From assembly GCF_033878955.1 (NCBI RefSeq), contig NZ_CP138858.1:5320072-5384071 (forward strand): a stretch of 64,000 bases of DNA. Direction: 5' to 3'. A model generated the notes under the pieces. It searched no databases and was not told where the DNA came from. It worked only from the letters and a program-made list of their open reading frames with translations. Positions 19,839 to 28,381 of this stretch are shown in pieces. The position numbers were made by a program, and so were the translations under genes. This DNA is from Coraliomargarita algicola. GTDB taxonomy: Bacteria; Verrucomicrobiota; Verrucomicrobiia; Opitutales; Coraliomargaritaceae. Every line of letters starts with the position of its first letter. Within the stretch, counting starts at the first letter, position 1.

Positions 19839-20093
19839 TCAGTAGTGGTATCGCAGCTGGGCGATGTGAATCCCATTTCCATTAATTCGATAAACCAGCC
19901 GATGCTCTTCATTGATTCTCCGAGACCAGAAACCGGAAAGTGAATGCTTCAAGGGCTCGGGCTTGCCGATGCCCTCATGCTGGTTCCTATCAATATCCTT
20001 AATCAGTTCGTTTGCTTTCTTGAGCATGCGCTTGTCATTTTTCTGCCAGTATTGGTAGTCCTCCCACGCTCGATCTGAAAAGATCTTCTTCAT
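19839..20093 (-). CDS. yoeB: YoeB/Txe-family mRNA interferase toxin
   Basis: An 84-residue RelE-fold toxin matching E. coli YoeB in length and motifs: WEDYQYWQKNDKRMLKKANE, LIKDIDRN, GIGKPEPLKHSLSGFWSRRI, EEHRLVYRI and the terminal RYHY. YoeB cuts mRNA in the ribosome A site; Glu, Arg and His of EEHRLVY and RYHY fit its active site. It overlaps yefM by 4 bases (ATGA), standard for an antitoxin-toxin operon. It is the last recognisable cassette before hemL. Confidence 0.92.
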   Translation of the reverse strand: MKKIFSDRAWEDYQYWQKNDKRMLKKANELIKDIDRNQHEGIGKPEPLKHSLSGFWSRRINEEHRLVYRINGNGIHIAQLRYHY

Positions 20094-20341
20094 TCAGCCA
20101 GTTCTCTCTCTTTTCCCTTTCCTTCTTCAAGTTGCTGAATGGACTCAAGAAGCCTCCGGGCATTCTTCGGGCTCCGAAGCAGATAAGTGGTTTCCTTCAT
20201 GGATTCGTAATCCTCCAAAGACATCATGACCACGGAATCGGTGCCTTTCTTCGTGATGATTACAGGATCATGGTTACGGCAGACTTCTGTGATCGTGCGC
20301 GCGAGGTTTTCTCTAGCACTGGAATAGGTGATGGCGTTCAT
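20090..20341 (-). CDS. yefM: YefM/Phd-family antitoxin
   Basis: With the ATG at 20341 (MNAITYSSARENLARTI) the product is 83 residues, the length of E. coli YefM, with the same start. It has the DNA-binding N-terminal fold and the conserved VVMMSLEDYESMKETTYLLRSPKNARRLLESI; the acidic C-terminal tail should wrap the toxin. An upstream in-frame ATG (20365) would place the operator inside the gene, so it is disfavoured. The antitoxin and complex should repress the promoter at 20345-20379. Confidence 0.92.
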   Translation of the reverse strand: MNAITYSSARENLARTITEVCRNHDPVIITKKGTDSVVMMSLEDYESMKETTYLLRSPKNARRLLESIQQLEEGKGKERELAE

Positions 20342-20344
20342 GGT

Positions 20345-20379
20345 GTTGTCCATGATATTGGACAACTGTGCCCCGTCAA
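20345..20379 (-). promoter_or_regulatory. Promoter and palindromic operator of yefM-yoeB
   Basis: On the minus strand TTGACG (20374-20379) and TATCAT (20352-20357) sit 16 bases apart, each one base off consensus. A perfect palindrome, GTTGTCCA-N6-TGGACAAC (20345-20366), covers the -10 and ends 3 bases before the yefM ATG, the expected layout for autorepression. The cassette therefore carries its own promoter. Confidence 0.7.
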
Positions 20380-20388
20380 TTCATTTTA

Positions 20389-20485
20389 TGCCATCGTGGA
20401 GGACTGGCACCCAGCCCGTGAATTGTGGATTAATGAAGCTTGTCGCAAATCAGACGCGTTAAATGGAGTGTCCAGCTCCGTCCTA
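20389..20485 (-). other. attC-like left half interrupted by a degenerate intron fragment
   Basis: Begins GCCATCGTGGAGGACTGG, then GCACCCAGCC as in the 104-bp sites at 27529 and 28002, and ends with CCAGCTCCGTCCTAG, pairing with the left arm. The junction to intron-like sequence at 20486 matches the position where intact introns enter other sites (after CTCCGTCTTG or CTCCGCCTTG). Confidence 0.45.
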
Positions 20486-20680
20486 GCATGCTCAGCATGT
20501 TGATAAATTAAAATGCTTAAAGTTCATTGTTAAAGACCTGAATAGCAAATCAATCACTAGAGAAGCACATGTGCGTAATCGCGAGATTCCGTGCGAAAGC
20601 AGTGTGGATCTACCTAGAAGTCCGCGACGACACCTCAACCAGCGCAGCGCAGAATAACAACTGACGAGCTGATGCTTCAA
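20486..20680 (+). mobile_element. Degenerate 5' fragment of the group II intron
   Basis: From GCATGTTGATAAATT through CTGAATAGCAAATCAATCAC and AGAGAAGCACATGTGCGTAA this closely follows the first ~130 bases of the intact introns at 21869 and 24938, with scattered substitutions. Similarity then weakens, with a last match at GACGAGCTGATG (20663-20674). The reverse transcriptase and 3' end are missing. It is an older, decayed insertion at the equivalent attC position. Confidence 0.7.
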
Positions 20681-20751
20681 GTTGCGCCGAAGGGGGATGA
20701 GCGTAGTGAGTCGGAAAAGCTGGGGACTTAGTGCCCCTGGCTACTCGATTG
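20681..20751 (-). other. Degenerate attC-like site of the truncated-antitoxin cassette
   Basis: Contains GAAGGGGGATGAGCG, paired imperfectly with CTTAGTGCCCC, and ends CTACTCGATT, resembling the right border of other array sites. The stop codon of the adjacent antitoxin remnant lies inside it, as with several other cassettes here. Alternatively the last part could be the 3' end of the decayed intron. Confidence 0.35.
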
Positions 20752-20889
20752 GGTCTTCAGTTTTCTTTTGGACTTAGCTGCGTCTAGGTGTTCACCGATC
20801 CAGACTTTTATTAGGGATTGTCGAGGTACGCCAATACGATTTGCTTCACGGTCTAAACGTTCGATCATCCAGACTGGAAAATCTTCCAT
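20728..20889 (-). pseudogene. N-terminally truncated BrnA/CopG-like antitoxin
   Basis: A 53-residue frame, MEDFPVWMIERLDREA then NRIGVPRQSLIKVWIGEHL, matching the C-terminal ribbon-helix-helix region of BrnA-type antitoxins (consensus like VDFPVWMIxxLDREA). Two in-frame stops lie just upstream of the ATG, so the N-terminal half is absent. No toxin gene is adjacent. The last residues are encoded in the degenerate attC. The 185 bases on to the IS110 fragment show no gene. Confidence 0.6.
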
Positions 20890-21074
20890 GAGAAGAGGTT
20901 ATTATTTAATGTGAAAATTTCAATTTTGTTACTCTTTTATGATGTATGTTTGAGAGAATGTCGAGACGGATTCCCTATGTCAGACTTCCATACGCACTCT
21001 TTTTTGTGAGCTTACCAGGCTCGGTGCTTGTGGGTGTCCTGTCTCGGAGCTGCTAACTGGTTCTCGCTTTCATC

Positions 21075-21548
21075 TTAGATGCCTAGGCTTTTGAGAGAGC
21101 CGCGCACATGGTTGACCAGTTTGACGCGTGCGGTCACCAGGGCATCGCGTGCTTCAATGATCTTCAGCGCTCGTTGGTGCGCCTCGCTCTTGTGTTCGAT
21201 GCCGTAAAGTAGGTTGCGGTCAAAACGTCCGATACGAGCCAGCAGCAGCGCGTCACGCTCATCGTTTTTGTTGTCGGTCTGGTAGATTGCCCGGACCTTG
21301 CGTGGATTGGCGACGACTACCTTGTGGCCGCGCTGGTTAAACAGACGGCTAATCCATGGTGAATGACAACCGGCCTCCATGATGAGAGTGGCGCCTCGGT
21401 TGGCTTTGCTGAAGCGAATCAGCTCGGGCTGGTTGTTGAGCAGTGTTGTTCGTTCGATAATCTCGCCCGCTGCGTTTAGAGTGCAAGTTTCGTGGCTCTT
21501 GTCGCCGAGGTCGATGCCGATGGTGTGGGTGTTTTTTGCTGTATTCAT
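21075..21548 (-). pseudogene. IS110-family transposase, N-terminal fragment
   Basis: A 157-residue frame with the RuvC-like DEDD domain of IS110 transposases: HTIGIDLGDKSHE, LIMEAGCHSPWIS, VVVANPRKVRAIYQTD and KNDERDALLLARIGR, supplying the D-E-D-D set. It stops after GSLKSLGI, while full-length transposases (over 300 residues) continue with the Ser-containing Tnp_20 domain, which is absent. No IS ends were identified. It sits inside the integron array; the next ~260 bases to the attC half at 21808 hold short AT-rich repeats (ATAAGCG motifs) but no gene. Confidence 0.75.
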
Positions 21549-21807
21549 AGTGGCGTAGTTCTATGCGATTGAGCTCCATTTTTGAAGCTTACTCGCTACG
21601 CCTTCTCATGCCTACTGGATATAGCTCCCAGAGTGCCCAACGGCATCAAATCTGACAAGCGCTTCTTCTTCCTTTCGAACTTGTATTTTCCGGCAGAGCC
21701 GGGAACCGCTAATGACCGCTAATTTTACGCTTATGGGGCTTCTTCTCTTTTTCATCTTTTCTTCAATAAGCGTTCATAAGCGCCAATAAGCGGTGTCAAA
21801 TTCTCTT

Positions 21808-21868
21808 CTATATCGTGAAGGATGAGCATAGATGAGCGCAGCGAAATCTATTGTCTCACTCCGTCTTG
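21808..21868 (-). other. Left part of an attC site interrupted by intron copy 1
   Basis: Arms GGATGAG...CTCACTCC and ATAGAT...ATCTAT flank GAGCGCAGCGAA, nearly identical to the intact site at 28382-28449. The right end of the site (TCGATTT) follows the intron at 23756-23762. Confidence 0.7.
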
Positions 21869-23755
21869 GTATGCCCGGCATGTTGATAAACTAATATGGT
21901 TAAAGTCCATTGTGAAAGACCTGAATAACAAATCAATCACTAGAGAAGCACAAGTGCGTAATCGCGAGGTTACGTTCGGAAGGAGTGTGGATCAAACCGA
22001 CGAGCTGATGTACAAGAATGTCATAGGAGGCACAGAGGGCGGGCGAGCGGGCCAAGGATCGCGAAGCCCATCAGGTCAGACCCGATGTGTAAATGACGCA
22101 GTTGTGTCGGGGAGGTGTATCAACTTATCCGGGGAGGCCTCCAACAGTGGCTTGTCAGAGCTTCAATCTGCTCATGAGATGGCGAGCAGCGCCGCCAGTG
22201 ATGGCGGAGTGATCACCGATGGAGGAGTCAGCAGAAGGCATATTAGCCGCGGAGATGAGCTTGCTGAAGGCAGGACGGACTCACGAAGCGGTGAAGGCCC
22301 GAAATACGTATGGCAGCCGGACTTGCCTCTGGAACCCACCCATAAACGCCGATCGGCGCGCGGGCAAGGGGAGCCAGAGCAATACAGCCGGTTGCAGCCC
22401 GAGCTACTGGAGGCAATCTTCAGTAGCACGAACCTCGAAACGGCGTATCGCCGCGTCAAAGCCAACGGCGGAGCCGCTGGTGTGGATGGAGTGAGTCTGG
22501 AAGATTTTACGCTGTGGTATCGACTACGGCGCAAAGACCTGCTGCGCCGTCTGCATCTGGGGAACTACTGCCCGAGTCCGGTTCGCCGCACTCACATCGA
22601 AAAGAAGAACGGAAAGAAGCGCCCTTTGGGCATTCCGACTGTCTTCGACCGGATCGTGCAACAAGCGATCCATCAAGTGCTCTGTCCTATCTTGGACAGT
22701 AGCTTTAGCCCTAACAGCTACGGCTTCCGCCCGGACTGTCGTGGGCATGATGCGGTTCGCCGCATCCTAGCATGCAACCGTGAAGGCTTCAAATGGTCGG
22801 TGGACATCGACCTGAAGTCGTTCTTCGATAAAGTCCCGCAAGCGCGTGCGTTGGAAGCACTACGTGAGCGTCTCGATGGGGATGGCCCTGTCGTGCGCTT
22901 GATTAAGCGCTACTTAAAAGCGGGCTACATCGAACTAGGAAGCTATCACGCAACAGTTGAGGGGATGCCGCAAGGTGGCCCGCTTTCACCTCTACTTTCA
23001 AACCTGGTGCTCGATGCACTGGACAAAGAGCTGGAGGCGAGGGGACATCGTTTCGTCCGTTATGCGGACGACTTCGTCGTTCTGCTCAAAAGCGAACGTG
23101 CCGCACATCGTGTCTTCGCTAGCCTCTGTGAGTTCGTCGAGAACAAACTGGGGCTAGAGATCAATCGCGAGAAAAGCGCGGTGCGTCCTGTAAAGGAGCT
23201 GAACTACTTGAGCTTCCGCTTCCACGCGGGCAAGATCAAGGTTAGTGAATCCTCATTGTCCGACTTTAAATACAAACTCAAAGAGTTGAGTAATCGCAAC
23301 TGGAGCGTGAGCATGGACTATCGCATGTATAAAACCCGCCAATACATCAAAGGCTGGATGGGCTACTTCGGACTGAGTGAAATCTATACGATCTGGCCAC
23401 CAATAGACAAATGGCTGCGCCGTCGTCTTCGCATGTGCTACTGGCGTATGTGGAAACGTGCCCGTCGTCGTTATCTAAACCTACGAAAACTTGGCACGAG
23501 TGCAAAGAATGCAGGAGGCTTCGCTAGAACCTCCAAAGGCTACTGGCGTGTCGCCTTACATCTCGGGCGCAAAACAGGGATGACGGATAAATGGTTAGCA
23601 AGCGAGGGCTTGATTGAAATCAAGCAAGAATGGTGGAACGTAAAGTTCCTGCGTATAACCGCCTTAAAACAGACTGCGTAGCACGTCGATCAGTCTGGCT
23701 GCGGTCCCGCACGGCAGGTGGTGTGAGAGGTGGCGTCCCGTGCGGCGTCACCTAC
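21869..23755 (+). mobile_element. Group II intron copy 1 (IIC-attC-like)
   Basis: Sequence matching the second copy (24938-26824) begins at GTATGCCCGG and runs to CACCTAC, a GU...AY boundary set, after which the exons differ. Boundaries are uncertain by about 2 bases. The intron lies in an attC and points opposite to the cassette genes, as known for group IIC-attC introns, which recognise attC hairpins. It encodes an RT/maturase without an endonuclease domain. A strong stem near the 3' end (23707-23714 with 23738-23745) is part of the terminal domains; I could not assign domain V with confidence. Confidence 0.8.
22179..23681 (+). CDS. Group II intron reverse transcriptase/maturase, copy 1
   Basis: Intron-encoded protein of about 500 residues from the ATG at 22179. 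The frame is open further upstream but there overlaps structured intron RNA, so the start is uncertain. RT landmarks: RVKANGGAAGVDGVS, KRPLGIPTVFDRIVQQAIHQ, NSYGFRPDCRGHDAV, the active-site RYADDFVVL and MPQGGPLSPLLSN. The C-terminal maturase domain (X) has YWRMWKRARRRYLNLRKLG and TSKGYWRVAL, as in class C enzymes. No HNH endonuclease follows, also a class C trait. Its translation is identical to copy 2. Confidence 0.9.
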   Translation: MASSAASDGGVITDGGVSRRHISRGDELAEGRTDSRSGEGPKYVWQPDLPLEPTHKRRSARGQGEPEQYSRLQPELLEAIFSSTNLETAYRRVKANGGAAGVDGVSLEDFTLWYRLRRKDLLRRLHLGNYCPSPVRRTHIEKKNGKKRPLGIPTVFDRIVQQAIHQVLCPILDSSFSPNSYGFRPDCRGHDAVRRILACNREGFKWSVDIDLKSFFDKVPQARALEALRERLDGDGPVVRLIKRYLKAGYIELGSYHATVEGMPQGGPLSPLLSNLVLDALDKELEARGHRFVRYADDFVVLLKSERAAHRVFASLCEFVENKLGLEINREKSAVRPVKELNYLSFRFHAGKIKVSESSLSDFKYKLKELSNRNWSVSMDYRMYKTRQYIKGWMGYFGLSEIYTIWPPIDKWLRRRLRMCYWRMWKRARRRYLNLRKLGTSAKNAGGFARTSKGYWRVALHLGRKTGMTDKWLASEGLIEIKQEWWNVKFLRITALKQTA

Positions 23756-24306
23756 TCGATTTCTGCTTTGGTTGTTGCTATTGCTACATCTTTTAAACCT
23801 GCCTTCGCGCATAGGTCCATCACTGAAAGCAATTCTTTATGGGCGACCGCAGGTTCTGCCCGAATCAGGATTTTTGTATCATCAGGTAGTTCCAAAAGTT
23901 TTTTCTCTAATTCTTTGCTTGAGATTAGATTGCCGTGAGCGTGCAACTCTTCCTTGGTAATAGAAACTTCAAAAGCTTTTTTTTGCTCTAGTGGGGCGAG
24001 CTTTTGATTGGCACCTACATCTGGTTGTGATTTGTTCACTGGCCGTTTAAAGATGTAAGTCGGAAGATGCTCTTCTGTTGTTTGTTTGATCAACACGAGT
24101 TCCCATCCATTGCGTCCAAGTTCGTTTAAGTTACCTTCTGGTGTTTGTTTCGAATTCCCAAGTCTGTGGATAATCTTGTATTCCCATTTCTGATTCTTAG
24201 CTTCCTCTACTTCTTGAAATCCAGCATCATTAGAGTAAGCTAGGGCAAAGGTGGACAGGCATGTAGCCATAATTGCGAAGGATATTTTTATCTTAGTTGG
24301 TTTCAT
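23752..24306 (-). CDS. Integron cassette protein: exported DUF4177-like plus ExbD-like region
   Basis: A 184-residue protein starting 13 bases inside its cassette border. It has a signal peptide (FAIMATCLSTFALAYS), a DUF4177-like segment (KWEYKIIHRLGN, LNELGRNGWELVLIK, about 40-85) and a C-terminal segment resembling the periplasmic part of ExbD/TolR (LPDDTKILIRAEPAVAHKEL, MDLCAKAGLKDVAIAT, about 135-180), but without ExbD's membrane anchor. The pairing is unusual. Intron copy 1 enters its 3' end, so the stop codon (TAG) now comes from intron sequence. Confidence 0.65.
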   Translation of the reverse strand: MKPTKIKISFAIMATCLSTFALAYSNDAGFQEVEEAKNQKWEYKIIHRLGNSKQTPEGNLNELGRNGWELVLIKQTTEEHLPTYIFKRPVNKSQPDVGANQKLAPLEQKKAFEVSITKEELHAHGNLISSKELEKKLLELPDDTKILIRAEPAVAHKELLSVMDLCAKAGLKDVAIATTKAEIE

Positions 24307-24313
24307 GTTTTTT

Positions 24314-24374
24314 GCAGAACGTAGAGCATGAGCTATGGCGCGTTAGCGACATTGCTCACTGCGACTGGATCGAT
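24314..24374 (-). other. Intact attC site, 61 bp
   Basis: Borders GCAGAAC and GATCGAT in plus orientation; ATGAGC (left) pairs with GCTCACT (right) around a GGCGCGTTAGCG centre. The downstream cassette gene starts 8 bases from its left border, and the stop of the upstream cassette gene lies within it. Confidence 0.7.
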
Positions 24375-24868
24375 TCCTTCCTTTCTGGAGCGATTGATAC
24401 TCCGATTGCTCCATCCATGTAGTCTGGAATAAACATCCGAACTCTGGGTAGGGCAAGATAATCAAAGGCATGCATCGAACCAGCAAGCGGGCTAGATATC
24501 AGAAACCATGCGTGTGTCTCCTCCGTGGTGATGGACTTATAAGATTCAGAATAATACACCTCAGGGATTAGGATCCGATATCTTGCTTTTTTTATTCCTT
24601 TAATTTCGACCTCATCATCAGGCCATTGATGCCCGTTCTGAAACTTCACACTACCGTCCACAACTAGGTAAGTGTATAGAAATATATCTTCGTGAAAATC
24701 TACATCTGGATGCTTCGATTCCCTGATGATTTTCATTTTTTCTAAGACTTCTCCAGACAGATGACCTTCGATAATAAGGTCAGATCTTTCATACATCCCT
24801 CCAAAGTCTTTATCGCTACTAAAGGCGATCAGGGGCAGTAGTGCTATGACTGTGAGGAGGAATTTCAT
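24356..24868 (-). CDS. Integron cassette protein, exported, unknown function
   Basis: A 170-residue protein with a clear signal peptide (MKFLLTVIALLPLIAFSS). The mature part has YERSDLIIEGHLSG, LYTYLVVDGSVKFQNG, KARYRILIPEVYYS and a hydrophobic FDYLALPRVRMFIPDY, consistent with a small beta-rich exported domain. I do not recognise a named family. It starts a few bases inside its cassette and ends within attC, both typical of integron cassettes. Confidence 0.7.
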   Translation of the reverse strand: MKFLLTVIALLPLIAFSSDKDFGGMYERSDLIIEGHLSGEVLEKMKIIRESKHPDVDFHEDIFLYTYLVVDGSVKFQNGHQWPDDEVEIKGIKKARYRILIPEVYYSESYKSITTEETHAWFLISSPLAGSMHAFDYLALPRVRMFIPDYMDGAIGVSIAPERKESIQSQ

Positions 24869-24874
24869 TCTTTC

Positions 24875-24937
24875 ATCGATCGTCGAGGATGATCACGTAG
24901 AGGAGCGCAGCGACTCGGAGTTGATCACTCCGCCTTG
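24875..24937 (-). other. Left part of an attC site interrupted by intron copy 2
   Basis: ATCGATCGTCGAGGATGATC, then a CGCAGCGACTCGGAGT centre, then TTGATCACTCCGCCTTG; this follows the intact site at 28915-28978 almost throughout up to CTCCGCCTTG, where intron sequence begins. The right end TCGATTT follows the intron at 26825-26831. Confidence 0.7.
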
Positions 24938-26824
24938 GTATGCCCGGCATGTTGATAAACTAATATGGTTAAAGTCCATTGTGAAAGACCTGAATAACAA
25001 ATCAATCACTAGAGAAGCACAAGTGCGTAATCGCGAGGTTACGTTCGGAAGGAGTGTGGATCAAACCGACGAGCTGATGTACAAGAATGTCATAGGAGGC
25101 ACAGAGGGCGGGCGAGCGGGCCAAGGATCGCGAAGCCCATCAGGTCAGACCCGATGTGTAAATGACGCAGTTGTGTCGGGGAGGTGTATCAACTTATCCG
25201 GGGAGGCCTCCAACAGTGGCTTGTCAGAGCTTCAATCTGCTCATGAGATGGCGAGCAGCGCCGCCAGTGATGGCGGAGTGATCACCGATGGAGGAGTCAG
25301 CAGAAGGCATATTAGCCGCGGAGATGAGCTTGCTGAAGGCAGGACGGACTCACGAAGCGGTGAAGGCCCGAAATACGTATGGCAGCCGGACTTGCCTCTG
25401 GAACCCACCCATAAACGCCGATCGGCGCGCGGGCAAGGGGAGCCAGAGCAATACAGCCGGTTGCAGCCCGAGCTACTGGAGGCAATCTTCAGTAGCACGA
25501 ACCTCGAAACGGCGTATCGCCGCGTCAAAGCCAACGGCGGAGCCGCTGGTGTGGATGGAGTGAGTCTGGAAGATTTTACGCTGTGGTATCGACTACGGCG
25601 CAAAGACCTGCTGCGCCGTCTGCATCTGGGGAACTACTGCCCGAGTCCGGTTCGCCGCACTCACATCGAAAAGAAGAACGGAAAGAAGCGCCCTTTGGGC
25701 ATTCCGACTGTCTTCGACCGGATCGTGCAACAAGCGATCCATCAAGTGCTCTGTCCTATCTTGGACAGTAGCTTTAGCCCTAACAGCTACGGCTTCCGCC
25801 CGGACTGTCGTGGGCATGATGCGGTTCGCCGCATCCTAGCATGCAACCGTGAAGGCTTCAAATGGTCGGTGGACATCGACCTGAAGTCGTTCTTCGATAA
25901 AGTCCCGCAAGCGCGTGCGTTGGAAGCACTACGTGAGCGTCTCGATGGGGATGGCCCTGTCGTGCGCTTGATTAAGCGCTACTTAAAAGCGGGCTACATC
26001 GAACTAGGAAGCTATCACGCAACAGTTGAGGGGATGCCGCAAGGTGGCCCGCTTTCACCTCTACTTTCAAACCTGGTGCTCGATGCACTGGACAAAGAGC
26101 TGGAGGCGAGGGGACATCGTTTCGTCCGTTATGCGGACGACTTCGTCGTTCTGCTCAAAAGCGAACGTGCCGCACATCGTGTCTTCGCTAGCCTCTGTGA
26201 GTTCGTCGAGAACAAACTGGGGCTAGAGATCAATCGCGAGAAAAGCGCGGTGCGTCCTGTAAAGGAGCTGAACTACTTGAGCTTCCGCTTCCACGCGGGC
26301 AAGATCAAGGTTAGTGAATCCTCATTGTCCGACTTTAAATACAAACTCAAAGAGTTGAGTAATCGCAACTGGAGCGTGAGCATGGACTATCGCATGTATA
26401 AAACCCGCCAATACATCAAAGGCTGGATGGGCTACTTCGGACTGAGTGAAATCTATACGATCTGGCCACCAATAGACAAATGGCTGCGCCGTCGTCTTCG
26501 CATGTGCTACTGGCGTATGTGGAAACGTGCCCGTCGTCGTTATCTAAACCTACGAAAACTTGGCACGAGTGCAAAGAATGCAGGAGGCTTCGCTAGAACC
26601 TCCAAAGGCTACTGGCGTGTCGCCTTACATCTCGGGCGCAAAACAGGGATGACGGATAAATGGTTAGCAAGCGAGGGCTTGATTGAAATCAAGCAAGAAT
26701 GGTGGAACGTAAAGTTCCTGCGTATAACCGCCTTAAAACAGACTGCGTAGCACGTCGATCAGTCTGGCTGCGGTCCCGCACGGCAGGTGGTGTGAGAGGT
26801 GGCGTCCCGTGCGGCGTCACCTAC
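24938..26824 (+). mobile_element. Group II intron copy 2 (IIC-attC-like)
   Basis: Same length as copy 1 at a constant 3069-base offset, with no difference noticed in the stretches compared by eye and an identical encoded protein. It enters a different attC at the equivalent point (left exon ...CTCCGCCTTG, right exon TCGATTTGG...). Near-identity indicates a recent transposition or duplication. Confidence 0.8.
25248..26750 (+). CDS. Group II intron reverse transcriptase/maturase, copy 2
   Basis: Translation identical to the copy at 22179-23681, including the YADD active site and the class C-type maturase domain, with no disruption. It is intact and potentially active. The open frame extends upstream to 24846 only because that stretch lacks stops; those residues differ between copies because they are encoded by flanking attC. 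Confidence 0.9.
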   Translation: MASSAASDGGVITDGGVSRRHISRGDELAEGRTDSRSGEGPKYVWQPDLPLEPTHKRRSARGQGEPEQYSRLQPELLEAIFSSTNLETAYRRVKANGGAAGVDGVSLEDFTLWYRLRRKDLLRRLHLGNYCPSPVRRTHIEKKNGKKRPLGIPTVFDRIVQQAIHQVLCPILDSSFSPNSYGFRPDCRGHDAVRRILACNREGFKWSVDIDLKSFFDKVPQARALEALRERLDGDGPVVRLIKRYLKAGYIELGSYHATVEGMPQGGPLSPLLSNLVLDALDKELEARGHRFVRYADDFVVLLKSERAAHRVFASLCEFVENKLGLEINREKSAVRPVKELNYLSFRFHAGKIKVSESSLSDFKYKLKELSNRNWSVSMDYRMYKTRQYIKGWMGYFGLSEIYTIWPPIDKWLRRRLRMCYWRMWKRARRRYLNLRKLGTSAKNAGGFARTSKGYWRVALHLGRKTGMTDKWLASEGLIEIKQEWWNVKFLRITALKQTA

Positions 26825-26844
26825 TCGATTTGGACTTTTTGTTT

Positions 26845-27522
26845 TTATGCGCATTGCCAGAGGAACCTCGCTTTCTTTCTGTCCTTGGAGATAAAAGCAT
26901 ACCCGATTCCTGCGTCTCCAAAATTCACATAGAAGGGAACTGATGTCGAATCTAGCTGAAGAAGAAGATCCCATGGTTCTGAATCAGGAAACTCGTCATT
27001 TTGTAGGAAAATAGGTGAGCCACCTATTTTATTTCCTTCAAGCTTCCTTGCATAAGCCTCGAAGTCTGAATCACTCAACTCGCTCCGTTGGTCGATCGGG
27101 ATGAAATCAGGCTCGTCAGAAATGCTACCTTCGACTTTAAACTCACATGGTTCAGGTTGCAGGCGTTTCTGGAACATTTTCTTCACCATCTGGTAAAGAG
27201 TTGGTCCTTTCGTATACTTCTTCGTTGGGACTTCAGTGCTGCCTGGCTGGAGGATAACTGCATTCTCTCCACCGTCAGGTTCCCATGTTCCATCGACATA
27301 ATCCTTCCCGTCGGTCATGAATATGTAGGCGACCTTCGCTTCAGATTCGCCGAACAGTTCGGGTGACAGCACAATCTGACAAATGAAACGCATCGGCTCA
27401 CCTGTCGCTCGACTGAGTGGCCATTCCACTTCTTCGATCCAGTTTGGCTGACCACCGAATTTCGTTTCTGGCTCAGAGATTGGCTTCTTGCTTTTGGTAA
27501 ACTGTATCAGTTGCCGATTCAT
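26845..27522 (-). CDS. Integron cassette protein, DUF1963 (YwqG-like)
   Basis: About 225 residues from the ATG at 27522, 12 bases inside the cassette. DUF1963 landmarks: KFGGQPNWIEEVEWPLSRAT near the start, FICQIVLSPELF, YIFMTDGKDYVDGTWEPDGG, NKIGGSPIFLQNDEFPD, and LLLQLDSTSVPFYVNFGDAG with IGYAFIS. The family is cytoplasmic, common in bacteria and of unknown biochemical function. The frame is open further upstream but that part is attC and the previous cassette. Its attC is interrupted by intron copy 2. Confidence 0.8.
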   Translation of the reverse strand: MNRQLIQFTKSKKPISEPETKFGGQPNWIEEVEWPLSRATGEPMRFICQIVLSPELFGESEAKVAYIFMTDGKDYVDGTWEPDGGENAVILQPGSTEVPTKKYTKGPTLYQMVKKMFQKRLQPEPCEFKVEGSISDEPDFIPIDQRSELSDSDFEAYARKLEGNKIGGSPIFLQNDEFPDSEPWDLLLQLDSTSVPFYVNFGDAGIGYAFISKDRKKARFLWQCA

Positions 27523-27528
27523 TTCTTT

Positions 27529-27991
<463 letters not shown>

Positions 27992-28001
27992 TTTCTCTTT
28001 T

Positions 28002-28105
28002 GCAGAACGTGTAGGCCAGGCACCCAGCCTGACGAGTTTGTAGTTCAAGTGATTCTCGGATTTTCGGGCAGGTTACATGGATTGACCTGTGCCGACTGGT
28101 TCGAT
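28002..28105 (-). other. Intact attC site, 104-bp class
   Basis: Borders GCAGAAC and GTTCGAT in plus orientation; GGCCAGGCACCCAGCCTG forms an internal hairpin, and the rest parallels 27529-27632 base for base with few differences. The neighbouring genes end just before and start just after it. Confidence 0.8.
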
Positions 28106-28130
28106 CCCATTTCTAAATTTGGCAACTTGG

Positions 28131-28322
28131 CTAGTAGCCACCCAGAGAGGCTGCACCAAAGCCAAAGATCATGGCGAAAATGGCGAACACTATGCCGCAA
28201 ATGATGTAGAAGAGGATGATTGCTGGTATTGCAGCGAGCATTAGCTTCAACATAATCGCGACAAGCCTACCGAAGGGAATGTCAATATCACGAATAGTTG
28301 TATTATCGTTTTGTTCGTTCAT
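28131..28322 (-). CDS. Integron cassette small membrane protein
   Basis: A 63-residue protein: an acidic N-terminal tail (MNEQNDNTTIRDIDIPFGR), then two hydrophobic stretches (LVAIMLKLMLAAIPAIILF and ICGIVFAIFAMIFGFG). It fills a ~380-base cassette between the attC sites at 28002 and 28382. Unknown function; acceptance rests on cassette position and sensible composition. Confidence 0.55.
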   Translation of the reverse strand: MNEQNDNTTIRDIDIPFGRLVAIMLKLMLAAIPAIILFYIICGIVFAIFAMIFGFGAASLGGY

Positions 28323-28381
28323 TTTATTTTTTTAATTTAGGGTTATAGGCTTTGCTAAGAGCAGGTCTGTTAATTTATTTT

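Noticed and set aside
21822..22178. RT frame extended to 21822 (and 24846 in copy 2) as true N-terminus
   Set aside because: These codons overlap attC exon and the 5' RNA domains of the intron, and the first residues differ between copies with the flanking DNA.
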